From positions 1 to 58,123 of the forward strand of contig NZ_JABVEC010000044.1 of assembly GCF_014323705.1 (NCBI RefSeq): 58,123 nucleotides of DNA, in the 5' to 3' direction. The notes beneath the pieces are model-generated. The model was not told where the DNA came from. It made no database searches and saw only the letters and a list, made by a program, of their open reading frames with translations. The DNA is from Actinomadura alba (GTDB taxonomy: Bacteria > Actinomycetota > Actinomycetes > Streptosporangiales > Streptosporangiaceae). The position numbers and the translations under genes were made by a program. Numbering within the stretch: the first letter of the stretch is position 1; every line of letters begins with the position of its first letter. Shown one piece after another: positions 15,862 through 23,338 of the stretch.

Positions 15862-16881
15862 TCAGCGAGACGCCTCGGTCCAGGCGTCGAGGATGCGGGC
15901 CTCTTTGCCGCCGTCGATGCCCGGGACCGGCATGCCCGCCATTCGCCGCACGACACCGCCGTCCCTCAGCCACGCCCAGGTCGCCTCGACCGTGTCGCCG
16001 ATCGGGCGGCATTTCAGACCGGCGGCCGACGCGGCGGCACCGGACGCCGGCCAACCGGCGGCCGGATTGGCTGCCGAGGGCAGCCAGAAGGGCACTTCCG
16101 TCCAGGGCTGCGCGCCCTGTTCCATGAGGAACTCGTCGGGCGTCCAGACGAGTTCGGCGCCGGAACTCGTCGCCGCCGCACATGCGGCGAGGCAGCCGCC
16201 GATCGTCGTGTCCGGTTCGTCAGGCACCGTGTTGAACACCCCGGCCCGGCCGGTCTCGATCTGGTCGAGCAGGAAGACCGCGATGTCGCGGGCGTCGGTG
16301 ACCTGCAGCGGCCGGCCGGGGTCGCCCGGGGCGAGCACCCGGCCGCCCCGCTGGATCCGGGTGAGCCACCACGGGAGCATGCCGACGTTGTCGTACGGCC
16401 CGACGATCAGTCCCGGCCGCAGGATCAGCGAGGCGTCCGTACCGTAAGCCTCGCGGACCGCACGCTCGCAACCGGCCTTTCGCGGCGCGAGGAGACGCAG
16501 GTCCGCCGGGTCGCCGTCATCGTCCGGCGCGCCGTCGTGCAGGGGGGAGTCCTCGTCCCACGGCAGGTTCGTCCAGTCGCGGTACACCGCGGTCGTCGAC
16601 ACGTAGGCGTAGTAGGGGACCGTGCCGGTCAGGGCTTGGGCGGTGCGGCGGACGTGGGCGGGGACGAGCCCGCCCGGGTCGAGCGCGGCATCGAAGGAGC
16701 GGCCGGCCAGTGGCCGCACCCCCTCATCCGTGGACCGGTCCCCGCGGATCGCCGTGACGCCCGGCACGTCCGGTCCGGTACGGCCCCGGTTGAAGGTGGC
16801 GACCTCATGACCGCGCCGGACGGCCTCGGTCGCGACCGCGCGACCGACGAACGACGTCCCTCCGATGATGAGCAGCTTCAT
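15862..16881 (-). CDS. NAD-dependent epimerase/dehydratase (extended SDR)
   Basis: 339 aa. Rossmann motif MKLLIIGGTSFVGRAVATEA, then AIRGDRS and a middle YYAYVSTTAVYRDWTN with the SDR Ser/Tyr region, and LILRPGLIVGPYDNVGM. The TFVG-like GGTSFVGR pattern and the DRS step are typical of reductases related to chloroplast stem-loop-binding and isoflavone-reductase-like SDRs. Start ATG 16881 overlaps the stop of the upstream DNA-binding gene (ATGA), so the pair is co-translated. Confidence 0.85.
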   Translation of the reverse strand: MKLLIIGGTSFVGRAVATEAVRRGHEVATFNRGRTGPDVPGVTAIRGDRSTDEGVRPLAGRSFDAALDPGGLVPAHVRRTAQALTGTVPYYAYVSTTAVYRDWTNLPWDEDSPLHDGAPDDDGDPADLRLLAPRKAGCERAVREAYGTDASLILRPGLIVGPYDNVGMLPWWLTRIQRGGRVLAPGDPGRPLQVTDARDIAVFLLDQIETGRAGVFNTVPDEPDTTIGGCLAACAAATSSGAELVWTPDEFLMEQGAQPWTEVPFWLPSAANPAAGWPASGAAASAAGLKCRPIGDTVEATWAWLRDGGVVRRMAGMPVPGIDGGKEARILDAWTEASR

Positions 16882-17369
16882 GATTTCCCTCCGCTGGTGG
16901 TTCGGCTGTCGTCACGGTTGAGGCGGGAGCGGATGGAGGTGACGAGCACGCCGCCGTCCGGGTGACGGGCCAGCTTGCCTCTCGAAACGAGGTCGTGGAC
17001 GCCTTGCCGGGTGATGCCCAGCATCGCGCCGGCGACCGAGTACGAGACGGCCTGCGTGCTCGGATGGCCCAGCCGGTGTGCCACGACCCGGCCGAACGGG
17101 GTCCGCCACCAGTCCGCGGGCGGTTCCAGCGCCGTGTCGCCGGGATACAGGGCCGCTATGAGCCGTGCCGCCGTCAGCGCCGCCGCCTGGTCGTCCTCGC
17201 CGAGCAGCAGAGCGGCCCAGCTGGTGGCCTTGGCCTGGACCATGCGCTGGAGCGCCCCGGTCGTCGCACCGTCTTCGAGCAGGATCTCGATGGGGTCGAG
17301 CAGCCTGATCTCCACGATGCGGATCAGTTGCCGGGTGAGCTCGTCCCGGTCAGGCGGCCAGTTCGTCAC
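16878..17369 (-). CDS. Helix-turn-helix DNA-binding protein
   Basis: 163 aa. The C-terminal part contains an excisionase/MerR-like helix-turn-helix, AGAMLGITRQGVHDLVSRGKLARHPDGG, and ends in a basic/Ser tail. The N-terminal two thirds is helical (RQLIRIVEIRLLDPIEILLEDGATTG...) and not recognised. Start GTG 17369 has AGGGG about 7 nt upstream; a longer in-frame ATG at 17450 lacks such a site. Directly coupled to the SDR gene downstream, which it may regulate. Confidence 0.72.
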   Translation of the reverse strand: MTNWPPDRDELTRQLIRIVEIRLLDPIEILLEDGATTGALQRMVQAKATSWAALLLGEDDQAAALTAARLIAALYPGDTALEPPADWWRTPFGRVVAHRLGHPSTQAVSYSVAGAMLGITRQGVHDLVSRGKLARHPDGGVLVTSIRSRLNRDDSRTTSGGKS

Positions 17370-17533
17370 CTTGCATCCCCTTCGCCCTGTCGCCACTTGA
17401 CGGCGATCGTCCAGTACTTGTCGTGCAGTGTCAAGTAGCTGAAGGATCACTGGGCATGTGACGACACGACGGCACCCGGGAAGGGCGCGCCGATCGATCG
17501 TTAGCCGACCTTGAGCAGGCTGAGGGCCAGCCG

Positions 17534-18565
17534 CTAGTCGTTCGGCTGGACCCGGCCAAGCAGGTTGTCGGGGGAGTAGGCGGCTTCGACAGGAATGATC
17601 TGACCCAGTTCGGCGAGGTGGTCATAGGTGCGGACGGGCAGGCTGCTGTCGGCCATCGCGGCGCGGAAGATTTCCAGGATGCTCTCGTAGCCGGCGATGG
17701 GTGCCTGACCGGTCTGGAACCGGTACCACCACTGGCCGTTCAGGTACTTTGCCAGCTCGGCCGCCATCCGGTCGTCGTCGGCGATGCCGGACAGTGCGCT
17801 GACCTGCCTCCGGATGTCGAGCGCGTCGAGCGCATGGGCCAGGCCGTCGGTCGCGGTCATCGACGGGTACCTGCGGCCGGTGGCCTGGACGGAGGTGTAT
17901 CCGATCGGTGTCCCGTGGACGGGCGACGACCAGGTGTGGGCGTTGGCGACGTATCCCAGCGTCTGCACCGGCGCTCCCGTGCTGACGAGCCGGGTCCGGG
18001 GGATCCGCGCCAGATGGTAGCTGCCTTCTCTGATCTCCTCGCTGTCATTGAGAACCCGGAGTTGGTCGGCGTCGACCAGGCAGATGCGCGCCTGTAGCAC
18101 CGCGTCACGGCTGTACTCGGTGTTCAGCAGTAGTTCTCCGTAGAGATAGCCGTGACCGTGCAGCCCCGCGACGGCGACGTCCGCACCGTGCAGTTCTCCA
18201 CGCAACACCGGGACGCACCAATCCGTGCCGTTGGGTGATCGGTAACCGTAGTTCAGGAGCTTGACATGCAGCGTCGCCGGATTCCGGTTGGCCCCATAGG
18301 CGAGGACGGGAGTGCGTTCCGCCAGGCCGGGAAGTTCCAGTGCGGCCAGCAGGTCGTCCAGTGACCGATGCTCGTTGCCGCCGATGACGAATCCGGCCGT
18401 GTCGCTGTACTCGAGCGGGTGAACGTGCCGATTCCACAAAAGGTAGTCCGCAAGCGGGCATTCGCCCGGGTAGTGCTCCGGGAATTTCCGAGCCGGCCGC
18501 CAGAAATCGATCTGATCGGCTGATGCCACGCCGTCCGCTCGCCCCGCTGTCGACGATCCGATCAC
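17534..18565 (-). CDS. Unknown protein, possibly gamma-glutamylcyclotransferase-like
   Basis: 343 aa, not recognised as a whole. A central LAYGANRNPATL followed by VPVLRGELHGADVAVAGLHGHGYLYGELL resembles the 'YGSNL' entry of the gamma-glutamylcyclotransferase fold, but the similarity is weak. The start GTG 18565 overlaps the stop of the upstream gene as GTGA, showing that the two form one unit. The C-terminal 60 residues (WWYRFQTGQAPIAGYESILEIFRAAM) look like a separate helical segment. No export signal. Confidence 0.6.
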   Translation of the reverse strand: MIGSSTAGRADGVASADQIDFWRPARKFPEHYPGECPLADYLLWNRHVHPLEYSDTAGFVIGGNEHRSLDDLLAALELPGLAERTPVLAYGANRNPATLHVKLLNYGYRSPNGTDWCVPVLRGELHGADVAVAGLHGHGYLYGELLLNTEYSRDAVLQARICLVDADQLRVLNDSEEIREGSYHLARIPRTRLVSTGAPVQTLGYVANAHTWSSPVHGTPIGYTSVQATGRRYPSMTATDGLAHALDALDIRRQVSALSGIADDDRMAAELAKYLNGQWWYRFQTGQAPIAGYESILEIFRAAMADSSLPVRTYDHLAELGQIIPVEAAYSPDNLLGRVQPND

Positions 18566-19347
18566 TGCGCCCCCTGCACACCGTCGGCCGCCGATTCTCC
18601 GGTATCGTCTTCGGAGCCGAGCCGCCTTGACCGCCAGTTCCATTCGATCCGATAATTGGCCTCCTCCGGAAGCCACTCACCTTTGTTGGGAACGATGCGC
18701 CAATAGGCGATCGTGCCCTGTCGAAGCAGGACGGGGCCTCTCTCCCGATCCGTCGGCGTTCGTTGCCGCCTGCCGACCTGAAGGTGCCCGGTGACGCTGG
18801 TGCACGGACGGTCCGCCGAGAACAGCAGGATGAACACCAGCGCGCGGGTCGGCCGCTCGATATGGGTCTCGAAGTTCTCCGTCGGCGTGTTGTCGTAGGC
18901 GCCCGTGAAGACGACCTGGTGGACGACTCGCGTGACGCTCTGATCGGCGAGATGGGAGAGGTCGACGGCCATCGCGCGGTTGACCCTCATGTGCGCAGAA
19001 CCGTACGGGCCCCAGGTGTGATTGTGCGGATGGCTGAGGCAGTCGCCCTCCAGTTCCCCGCTGGTGCTGTAGATCGAGACCAGTCCGTTTCCCTTCTCGG
19101 ACTGGCGCCGGACGAGGTAGGTGTCGTTCAGCACGGCCTGCCCCGGCGATCCCGGACTGTTCCGCAGATCGAGAACTTTCGCGACCTCGTCGAGGCTGAA
19201 CGATCCGCTCTCCTGAATCGCACCGAAGGTCAGCGCCTCACGGCTGCGCGGAAATCGCCTGGACCGCCAGTTCCAACTGCGCTGGATCAGCGCCGCTGAG
19301 ATGGTGGCGATGACGGACAGAATCCCAATAACGATCTCCGGGCGCAC
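18562..19347 (-). CDS. Unknown membrane-anchored protein
   Basis: 261 aa from GTG 19347, which has AGGAGG 7 nt upstream; a GTG at 19362 would add five residues. A single N-terminal membrane helix (EIVIGILSVIATISAALI) leads into a soluble domain of about 230 residues with no family I recognise. It has several Trp/His-rich strands (SHPHNHTWGPYGSAHM, RVVHQVVFTGAYDN, TRALVFILLFSADRP) consistent with a beta-rich fold. Overlaps the next gene by GTGA, so the two products probably act together. The unit sits next to a phage remnant. Confidence 0.6.
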   Translation of the reverse strand: MRPEIVIGILSVIATISAALIQRSWNWRSRRFPRSREALTFGAIQESGSFSLDEVAKVLDLRNSPGSPGQAVLNDTYLVRRQSEKGNGLVSIYSTSGELEGDCLSHPHNHTWGPYGSAHMRVNRAMAVDLSHLADQSVTRVVHQVVFTGAYDNTPTENFETHIERPTRALVFILLFSADRPCTSVTGHLQVGRRQRTPTDRERGPVLLRQGTIAYWRIVPNKGEWLPEEANYRIEWNWRSRRLGSEDDTGESAADGVQGAQ

Positions 19348-19362
19348 CGGGCGCCTCCTCAC

Positions 19363-19691
19363 CGGTACTGGGCAGGCTCACCGCTTATACCGAGCAGCCC
19401 CTGTTCCACTCAGGACAATCGACCCGCTTTCACGATAGACCCTTGAGGCCGTGCGTCCTGTGGATGAACGGTCACTCTTATTGATTGTCTTATTTGGGGC
19501 CACAGTAAACAGTGATTCGAGATGTCCTGAGAATCGCGCATGTATTTCACCGAGTCCGGGCCCCTGGCGCCTCAAGGCGTCGGCGTGGATCGGGCCCGAG
19601 AGGTGTCAGGCGGCGGCGAGGCCGGCACGCCGCGATGCCGTGTGCGGCACGCTGGTGCGGATCAGCTCGACAACGCCGCCGCCGGGACTCG
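19363..19691. other. Intergenic region without a convincing gene
   Basis: About 330 bp between the unknown two-gene unit and the phage-like amidase. It is noticeably more AT-rich than its surroundings around 19470-19560 (for example TTATTGATTGTCTTATTT), the sort of composition break expected at an integration edge. No attachment repeat, tRNA or terminator hairpin could be identified by eye. Confidence 0.4.
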
Positions 19692-20432
19692 TCACTCCTT
19701 GGGGGGCAGGGCGGCGCTGAGCAGTTCCTTGATTTCGGCGAGCTCGGACTTCAACTCGCTGACCTCGGTGCGTAGGGCCTTGACCTCGGAGGCCTTCGCC
19801 ATGTCGCGGTAGGTGTTCGTCAAGAAGGACGCGCCCTTCCAGTTCGGGCCGCTCGGGCCACCGGGAGGGGCGGGGATGGAGTCCCGCTCCCATACGGCCT
19901 TGAACACGTCCTGGGCATCCATGTCCAGCTCCTCTTCGAAAGGTTTGGTCGAGGCGAGGGTTCCGTTGCTGATCAGACGGCGGAGGATGTCCCCGCAGCA
20001 CGACGTCGAGATGAAAGCACTGTGCGGTTTCAGTGCCGCCTTGACGCCCTTGCCTCTGAGCCAGGCCCGCAACTCCCGGAACGCGTTGATCTGAGCGGCC
20101 GTCGGCGACTCGGACGGGCCGCTCATGAACGTCACCGAGTACCAGGTGGCATTTCCGCCGGGCTGCGCGGCCTGGACCTTGTTGAGCCCGCGGCCCTCGA
20201 GGACGATTCCATGTGGACAGACCGCAAAGCTGTATCCGACATCGGCCCATCTCCGGCTCGGGCCCATGTGGAACTTGCGGGTTCGGGCCCAGTAGGTACG
20301 GCACGCGGAATGACTCTTCTTCGCCAGCCCCTGATTCGACCCGTCGTAGTGAATGGCAATCCCATTCTTCGGCGCAGCATGGCCAGCACCGCTGGATGGC
20401 CAACCAAACACCGACCGCTTCTCAATCTTCAT
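19692..20432 (-). CDS. Phage-type N-acetylmuramoyl-L-alanine amidase (endolysin) with coiled-coil tail
   Basis: 246 aa. The N-terminal about 165 residues match the PGRP/amidase-2 layout: substrate-groove residues in GIAIHYDGSNQG, a SCRTYWARTRKFHM-like helix (here HSACRTYW), VGYSFAVCPHGIVLEGRG, and PHSAFISTSCCGD with the late His/Cys zinc ligands. The tail (MAKASEVKALRTEVSELKSELAEIKELL) is a clear heptad coiled coil, probably for oligomerisation. No signal peptide, as for a phage endolysin needing a holin; no holin gene was seen. Its first 11 bases overlap the end of the endonuclease VII gene. Confidence 0.8.
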   Translation of the reverse strand: MKIEKRSVFGWPSSGAGHAAPKNGIAIHYDGSNQGLAKKSHSACRTYWARTRKFHMGPSRRWADVGYSFAVCPHGIVLEGRGLNKVQAAQPGGNATWYSVTFMSGPSESPTAAQINAFRELRAWLRGKGVKAALKPHSAFISTSCCGDILRRLISNGTLASTKPFEEELDMDAQDVFKAVWERDSIPAPPGGPSGPNWKGASFLTNTYRDMAKASEVKALRTEVSELKSELAEIKELLSAALPPKE

Positions 20433-20991
20433 TACCCGGTCCCTTCATAACTCCATTGGGCCGGAGCCACGATTGCGCGCGCGCCAGCAGTTCTGGCGAG
20501 TCTCGGAACAGGCCAAGGGCGGCGTTGCAGTGCCGACACAGGAGCCCTCGAACGCACTTGCCGCACGAGCGCTTGGGGCAACACGAATGATCGTGGTCAA
20601 CCGAGAACCTCTGGCCGCTCAGGCATTCACCCACGCCGCAGATCCCACACTGGCCACCTTGCGCAGCCAGCAGCGCCTCGTACTCCGCGACGGTGATTCC
20701 GTACAGATACTTGAGCTGCCGGGCGGCGGCGCAGTCCTTGCAGCCGCCGCGCCCACCGTTTGCGAACTCGGCGATCGGCTTCACGGTCATGCACCCGCCA
20801 CAGCGCCGCAGACCGTCCGGCAGGATCGGCTTCTTCCGGTGTGGCTCATAGCGCTTTAACCGCATGTCCCTGCGGCACGACTTGCAGTAATAGTGCCTGC
20901 CGTCAGGAGAGACCGACCTGCGATGGAAATCAGAGAGGGGCTTCTCTGATTCACACGCGACACAACGCTTAGTTGTGAGGGGCATTTCCAT
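20422..20991 (-). CDS. Phage recombination endonuclease VII (HNH)
   Basis: 189 aa. N-terminal zinc-ribbon CVACESEKPLSDFHRR...YYCKSC and a second CGGCMTVKPIAEF...CKDC, then the endonuclease VII core: LYGITVAEYEALLAAQGGQCGICG, VDHDHSCC (HNH catalytic His) and RGLLCRHCNAALGLFRDSPELL. This is the standard phage EndoVII/HNH arrangement. It sits between a broken copy of the amidase 5' end (21030-21110) and the complete amidase gene, like a freestanding homing endonuclease inserted in the lysis module. Confidence 0.88.
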   Translation of the reverse strand: MEMPLTTKRCVACESEKPLSDFHRRSVSPDGRHYYCKSCRRDMRLKRYEPHRKKPILPDGLRRCGGCMTVKPIAEFANGGRGGCKDCAAARQLKYLYGITVAEYEALLAAQGGQCGICGVGECLSGQRFSVDHDHSCCPKRSCGKCVRGLLCRHCNAALGLFRDSPELLARAQSWLRPNGVMKGPGNED

Positions 20992-21029
20992 GGCTCAATT
21001 TTAGTTGATTTACCCTGGGAATTGTGCTG

Positions 21030-21110
21030 AACGGCGATTCCGTTGCGCGGCGAGGTGGAACCCGCGCCGCTCGTGGGCCAGCCGAACACCGAGTGCTTCT
21101 CCAGTTTCAT
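21030..21110 (-). pseudogene. Duplicated 5' fragment of phage amidase
   Basis: The first 27 codons read MKLEKHSVFGWPTSGAG...NGIAV, close to the start of the intact amidase (MKIEKRSVFGWPSSGAG...NGIAI). After that the frame runs into the endonuclease gene region without amidase similarity. DNA identity over the shared part is clearly imperfect, so it is an old or diverged copy, not a fresh duplication. Its ATG overlaps the stop of the acidic mini-gene (ATGA), the normal gene order of a lysis module. Confidence 0.65.
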
Positions 21111-21238
21111 TTCGCGTCGACCCCCTCGACATGGGTGTCGCCGGGATCGATGACGCCCTCCTCGGGGTCCTCGGGCTCCGGAACCTCGGGCACGTCGATC
21201 TCCTCGACACCCTCGATCTCGGGCTCAGGTTCGGTCAC
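21107..21238 (-). CDS. Small acidic phage-like protein (43 aa)
   Basis: Short gene starting at GTG 21238 with an excellent ribosome site (AGGAGGAG, 5-6 nt away). The product is very acidic and Pro-rich, with repeated EPE/EVPEPEDPEEG segments, and contains no Lys or Arg until the C-terminal VDAK. Such mini-proteins are common just upstream of actinophage lysin genes. Its stop overlaps the start of the amidase fragment (ATGA), supporting real translation. Function unknown. Confidence 0.6.
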   Translation of the reverse strand: MTEPEPEIEGVEEIDVPEVPEPEDPEEGVIDPGDTHVEGVDAK

Positions 21239-21623
21239 TGGTCTCCTCCTCACCCCGCGCCGGTGAAAGGCAAGGACCTAGGGTCGTGGCCGCAGGGCCG
21301 CCACGGTGGCGCCAATTGCGAATAAACCCAGGTCACCTAACGTGTACGAGTCCGGCGCCCATTGCACAGAGTGGGATCCGGCGGACCGGTGTCAGCCGAC
21401 TTCCCTCACAACGTGCGGCATTTAGATTTACAGCGCCTCAGAGCGTACCGGCGCCTCACTGCACAAACCAAGGGCTTGACCGACCGTTCATTGCCGATTG
21501 TGTCCAGTTGACGCCGTGCTGTGATGATCGCCTGAGTGGGACTGTCTTGTATCCGCACGAAAGAGCGGCTGGGCATCGACTTGCCGCTGGCAGTGCGGGC
21601 GGCCGAGGCTACGATCATGAGGC
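21239..21623. other. Intergenic region at edge of phage remnant
   Basis: About 385 bp without a believable gene. It separates the minus-strand phage module from the plus-strand zinc-ribbon gene and is slightly AT-richer in the middle (21415-21440). TACGAT at about 21611-21616 could be a -10 for the 21624 gene. No tRNA or clear attachment repeat found. Confidence 0.35.
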
Positions 21624-22169
21624 ATGGGCGAGGCAGGGGAGACGGGCGACGACCGCTTCCGCGATCCCGGGTCGCGGTTGTGGCGGTTCGCCCAGGAGAT
21701 CCTCGTACGCTGCCCTCGTTGCGCCGGCCGGGCGGTGGTCGTCGTCCATCCCGACCATCGTGAAGATCAGCGGTACGCCGTCGCCCTGCTCACCGCGCCG
21801 CACCGGCTGAGCTGCCCGGGTTGCGGGCACACCGACGAATGGTCGCCCCGCCCAATGCGTCCCGGCGACCGCGACGTGTACTTCTTCGGCGGCGGTTCGG
21901 TGGCCGTTCCCCGCCTGACGGGGCCGGACGATCCGTTCTTCGGGCTGCCGCTGTGGCTACGGCGTCCGTGCTGTGGCGGGCGGGTGCTGTGGGCCTACAA
22001 CGCCGCTCATCTGGAGCTTCTTGAGCGGTACGTGACCGCACGTCTGCGTGAGCGCCACCCGTGGACGGGTTCGGGCAGCATGCTCGAGCGGCTGCCGGCC
22101 TGGATGAAGGCCGCCGGCAACCGCGACGAGGTTCTGGCGGCCATGCGCGTACTGCGCGCGCGAGCCTGA
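21624..22169 (+). CDS. Hypothetical zinc-ribbon protein
   Basis: 181 aa, unknown function. Two CxxC knuckles, RCPRCAGRAVVV and SCPGCGHT, spaced about 35 residues apart can form one zinc ribbon; a further RRPCCGGRVLWAYN occurs mid-protein. The C-terminal part is helical (HLELLERYVTARLRERHP...MLERLPAWMKAAGNRDEVLAAMRVLRARA), a pattern seen in small actinobacterial proteins annotated only as hypothetical. Stand-alone gene. Confidence 0.7.
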   Translation: MGEAGETGDDRFRDPGSRLWRFAQEILVRCPRCAGRAVVVVHPDHREDQRYAVALLTAPHRLSCPGCGHTDEWSPRPMRPGDRDVYFFGGGSVAVPRLTGPDDPFFGLPLWLRRPCCGGRVLWAYNAAHLELLERYVTARLRERHPWTGSGSMLERLPAWMKAAGNRDEVLAAMRVLRARA

Positions 22170-22394
22170 CCGTCGGTCGGCCCGAAGCACCCGCACGCCC
22201 GCCGCTGGACGATCCGGCCCGGCCGCCGGTCGTGCCGTCCACCTAGCCGGATTCTCGATGCGGCATGTCATGGTTCGATCACCGGTCGGTACTGATCGTC
22301 AACAGCACCGGCAAAAGGGGCCGTGCCAAGCCCGCGCCCGACCGTGCGCTCATGATGACGTCGATCTCTGAGACGGAACTCCGAAGGAGCTCAG

Positions 22395-23132
22395 ATGATC
22401 ACCTCGCTCGGCAAGCACGCCGTGGTCGCCGCCACGGTCGCCGCACTCGGTGGCCTCATGGCCATCGCCGCTCAGAAACCCGCACACGCCGGTAGCTTCT
22501 CCGCGGCCTACACGTGCACCGTTCCGGTACTGGGATCGCGAATCGTCGGCCTCGACGGCTGGCTGACCTCACCGGGGCAGACGGCCGCCGGCAGCCCGGC
22601 CGGCTTCCGGCTGCACATCTCCCGCCTGAACCTGGGCTCACCGGTCGCCATCGGCTCCTGGAACGCGTCCGCGTGGGTCGACGTCAGTGGCGCGGAGAGC
22701 ACGTCGTTCCAGCTGACCGGCTCTGGAGGGTTCGTGCCGGCACGACAGCCGATCTCTGGTGACCTCACCGGCGACTGGGCGCCGGCCGCACCCGGAACCG
22801 ATCTGCTGAGTGTCAACAGCATCACGCTCAACGTGAACACCCCGGTCACCGGCGATGTCACCGTGCAGTGCGTGCCGCGCCTCCCACGCCCGGTGGCCGA
22901 GACGCTGATGGTCGTACCGCAGTACCAGCCTGGCGTGACGCGTCCGGTCGTCGTGCTGCCGCACCCGGGATGGTCGCGTCCGATCGGACCCCCGTACCAC
23001 CATCACCATCACCACCCCGGATGGTCGCGCCCGATCGTCCGGCCGCAACATCACCATCAGCACCACCCCGGGTTGTCGCGTCCGGTCGTGCGGCCGCAAC
23101 ATCACCACCACGGACGGCCCGCCGCGTCATAG
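22395..23132 (+). CDS. Secreted protein with His-rich C-terminal repeats
   Basis: 245 aa. An N-terminal Sec signal (VVAATVAALGGLMAIAAQKPAHAG, cleavage likely after AHA) precedes an all-beta domain of about 130 residues (SFSAAYTCTVPVLGSRIVGLDGWL... ending VTGDVTVQC) that resembles the secreted DUF6801-type domain of actinobacteria, with one conserved Cys at each end. The last about 50 residues are three 17-residue repeats of the form PG(W/L)SRP(I/V)...HHHH. The His clusters suggest metal binding at the cell surface (inference). AAGGAG lies 6 nt before the ATG. Confidence 0.78.
   Translation: MITSLGKHAVVAATVAALGGLMAIAAQKPAHAGSFSAAYTCTVPVLGSRIVGLDGWLTSPGQTAAGSPAGFRLHISRLNLGSPVAIGSWNASAWVDVSGAESTSFQLTGSGGFVPARQPISGDLTGDWAPAAPGTDLLSVNSITLNVNTPVTGDVTVQCVPRLPRPVAETLMVVPQYQPGVTRPVVVLPHPGWSRPIGPPYHHHHHHPGWSRPIVRPQHHHQHHPGLSRPVVRPQHHHHGRPAAS
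22965..23117 (+). repeat. Three tandem 51-bp units encoding His-rich repeats
   Basis: Units start at 22965, 23016 and 23067, each 51 bp, encoding PGWSRPI/PGLSRPV plus a run of His. Base identity between units is high but not complete, so the array is under drift at third positions. Confidence 0.8.
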
Positions 23133-23314
23133 TGCCGCGCCATCTCCACGTCGTCGGCCGGCCCCGCGCTCCCGCGGGGCGGAGTCCGGACATGGTCGGT
23201 GTCATGCGCATGTAGACGCCTGTGCCGATCATTCCGGCGCGTTCGAACGGTTGCTCGGCGTGGTTCCGGCGAACCATGAGTCGACCGGAGCCACGCCGGG
23301 CCGCCGTCGAAGAC

Positions 23315-23338
23315 ACCCCGCGGGTCAGCCCGCGGGGT
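23315..23338. terminator. Terminator-like hairpin at end of P1 peptidase gene
   Basis: Perfect 10-bp stem ACCCCGCGGG / CCCGCGGGGT with a 4-nt loop, overlapping the stop codon of the minus-strand peptidase gene. Likely stops its transcript. Confidence 0.6.

Noticed and set aside
19692..21238. A complete prophage
   Set aside because: Only a lysis-type fragment of about four genes; no integrase, structural genes or attachment repeats seen.
22965..23117. CRISPR-like array
   Set aside because: The 51-bp units abut without spacers and are in frame with a secreted protein; they encode His-rich repeats.
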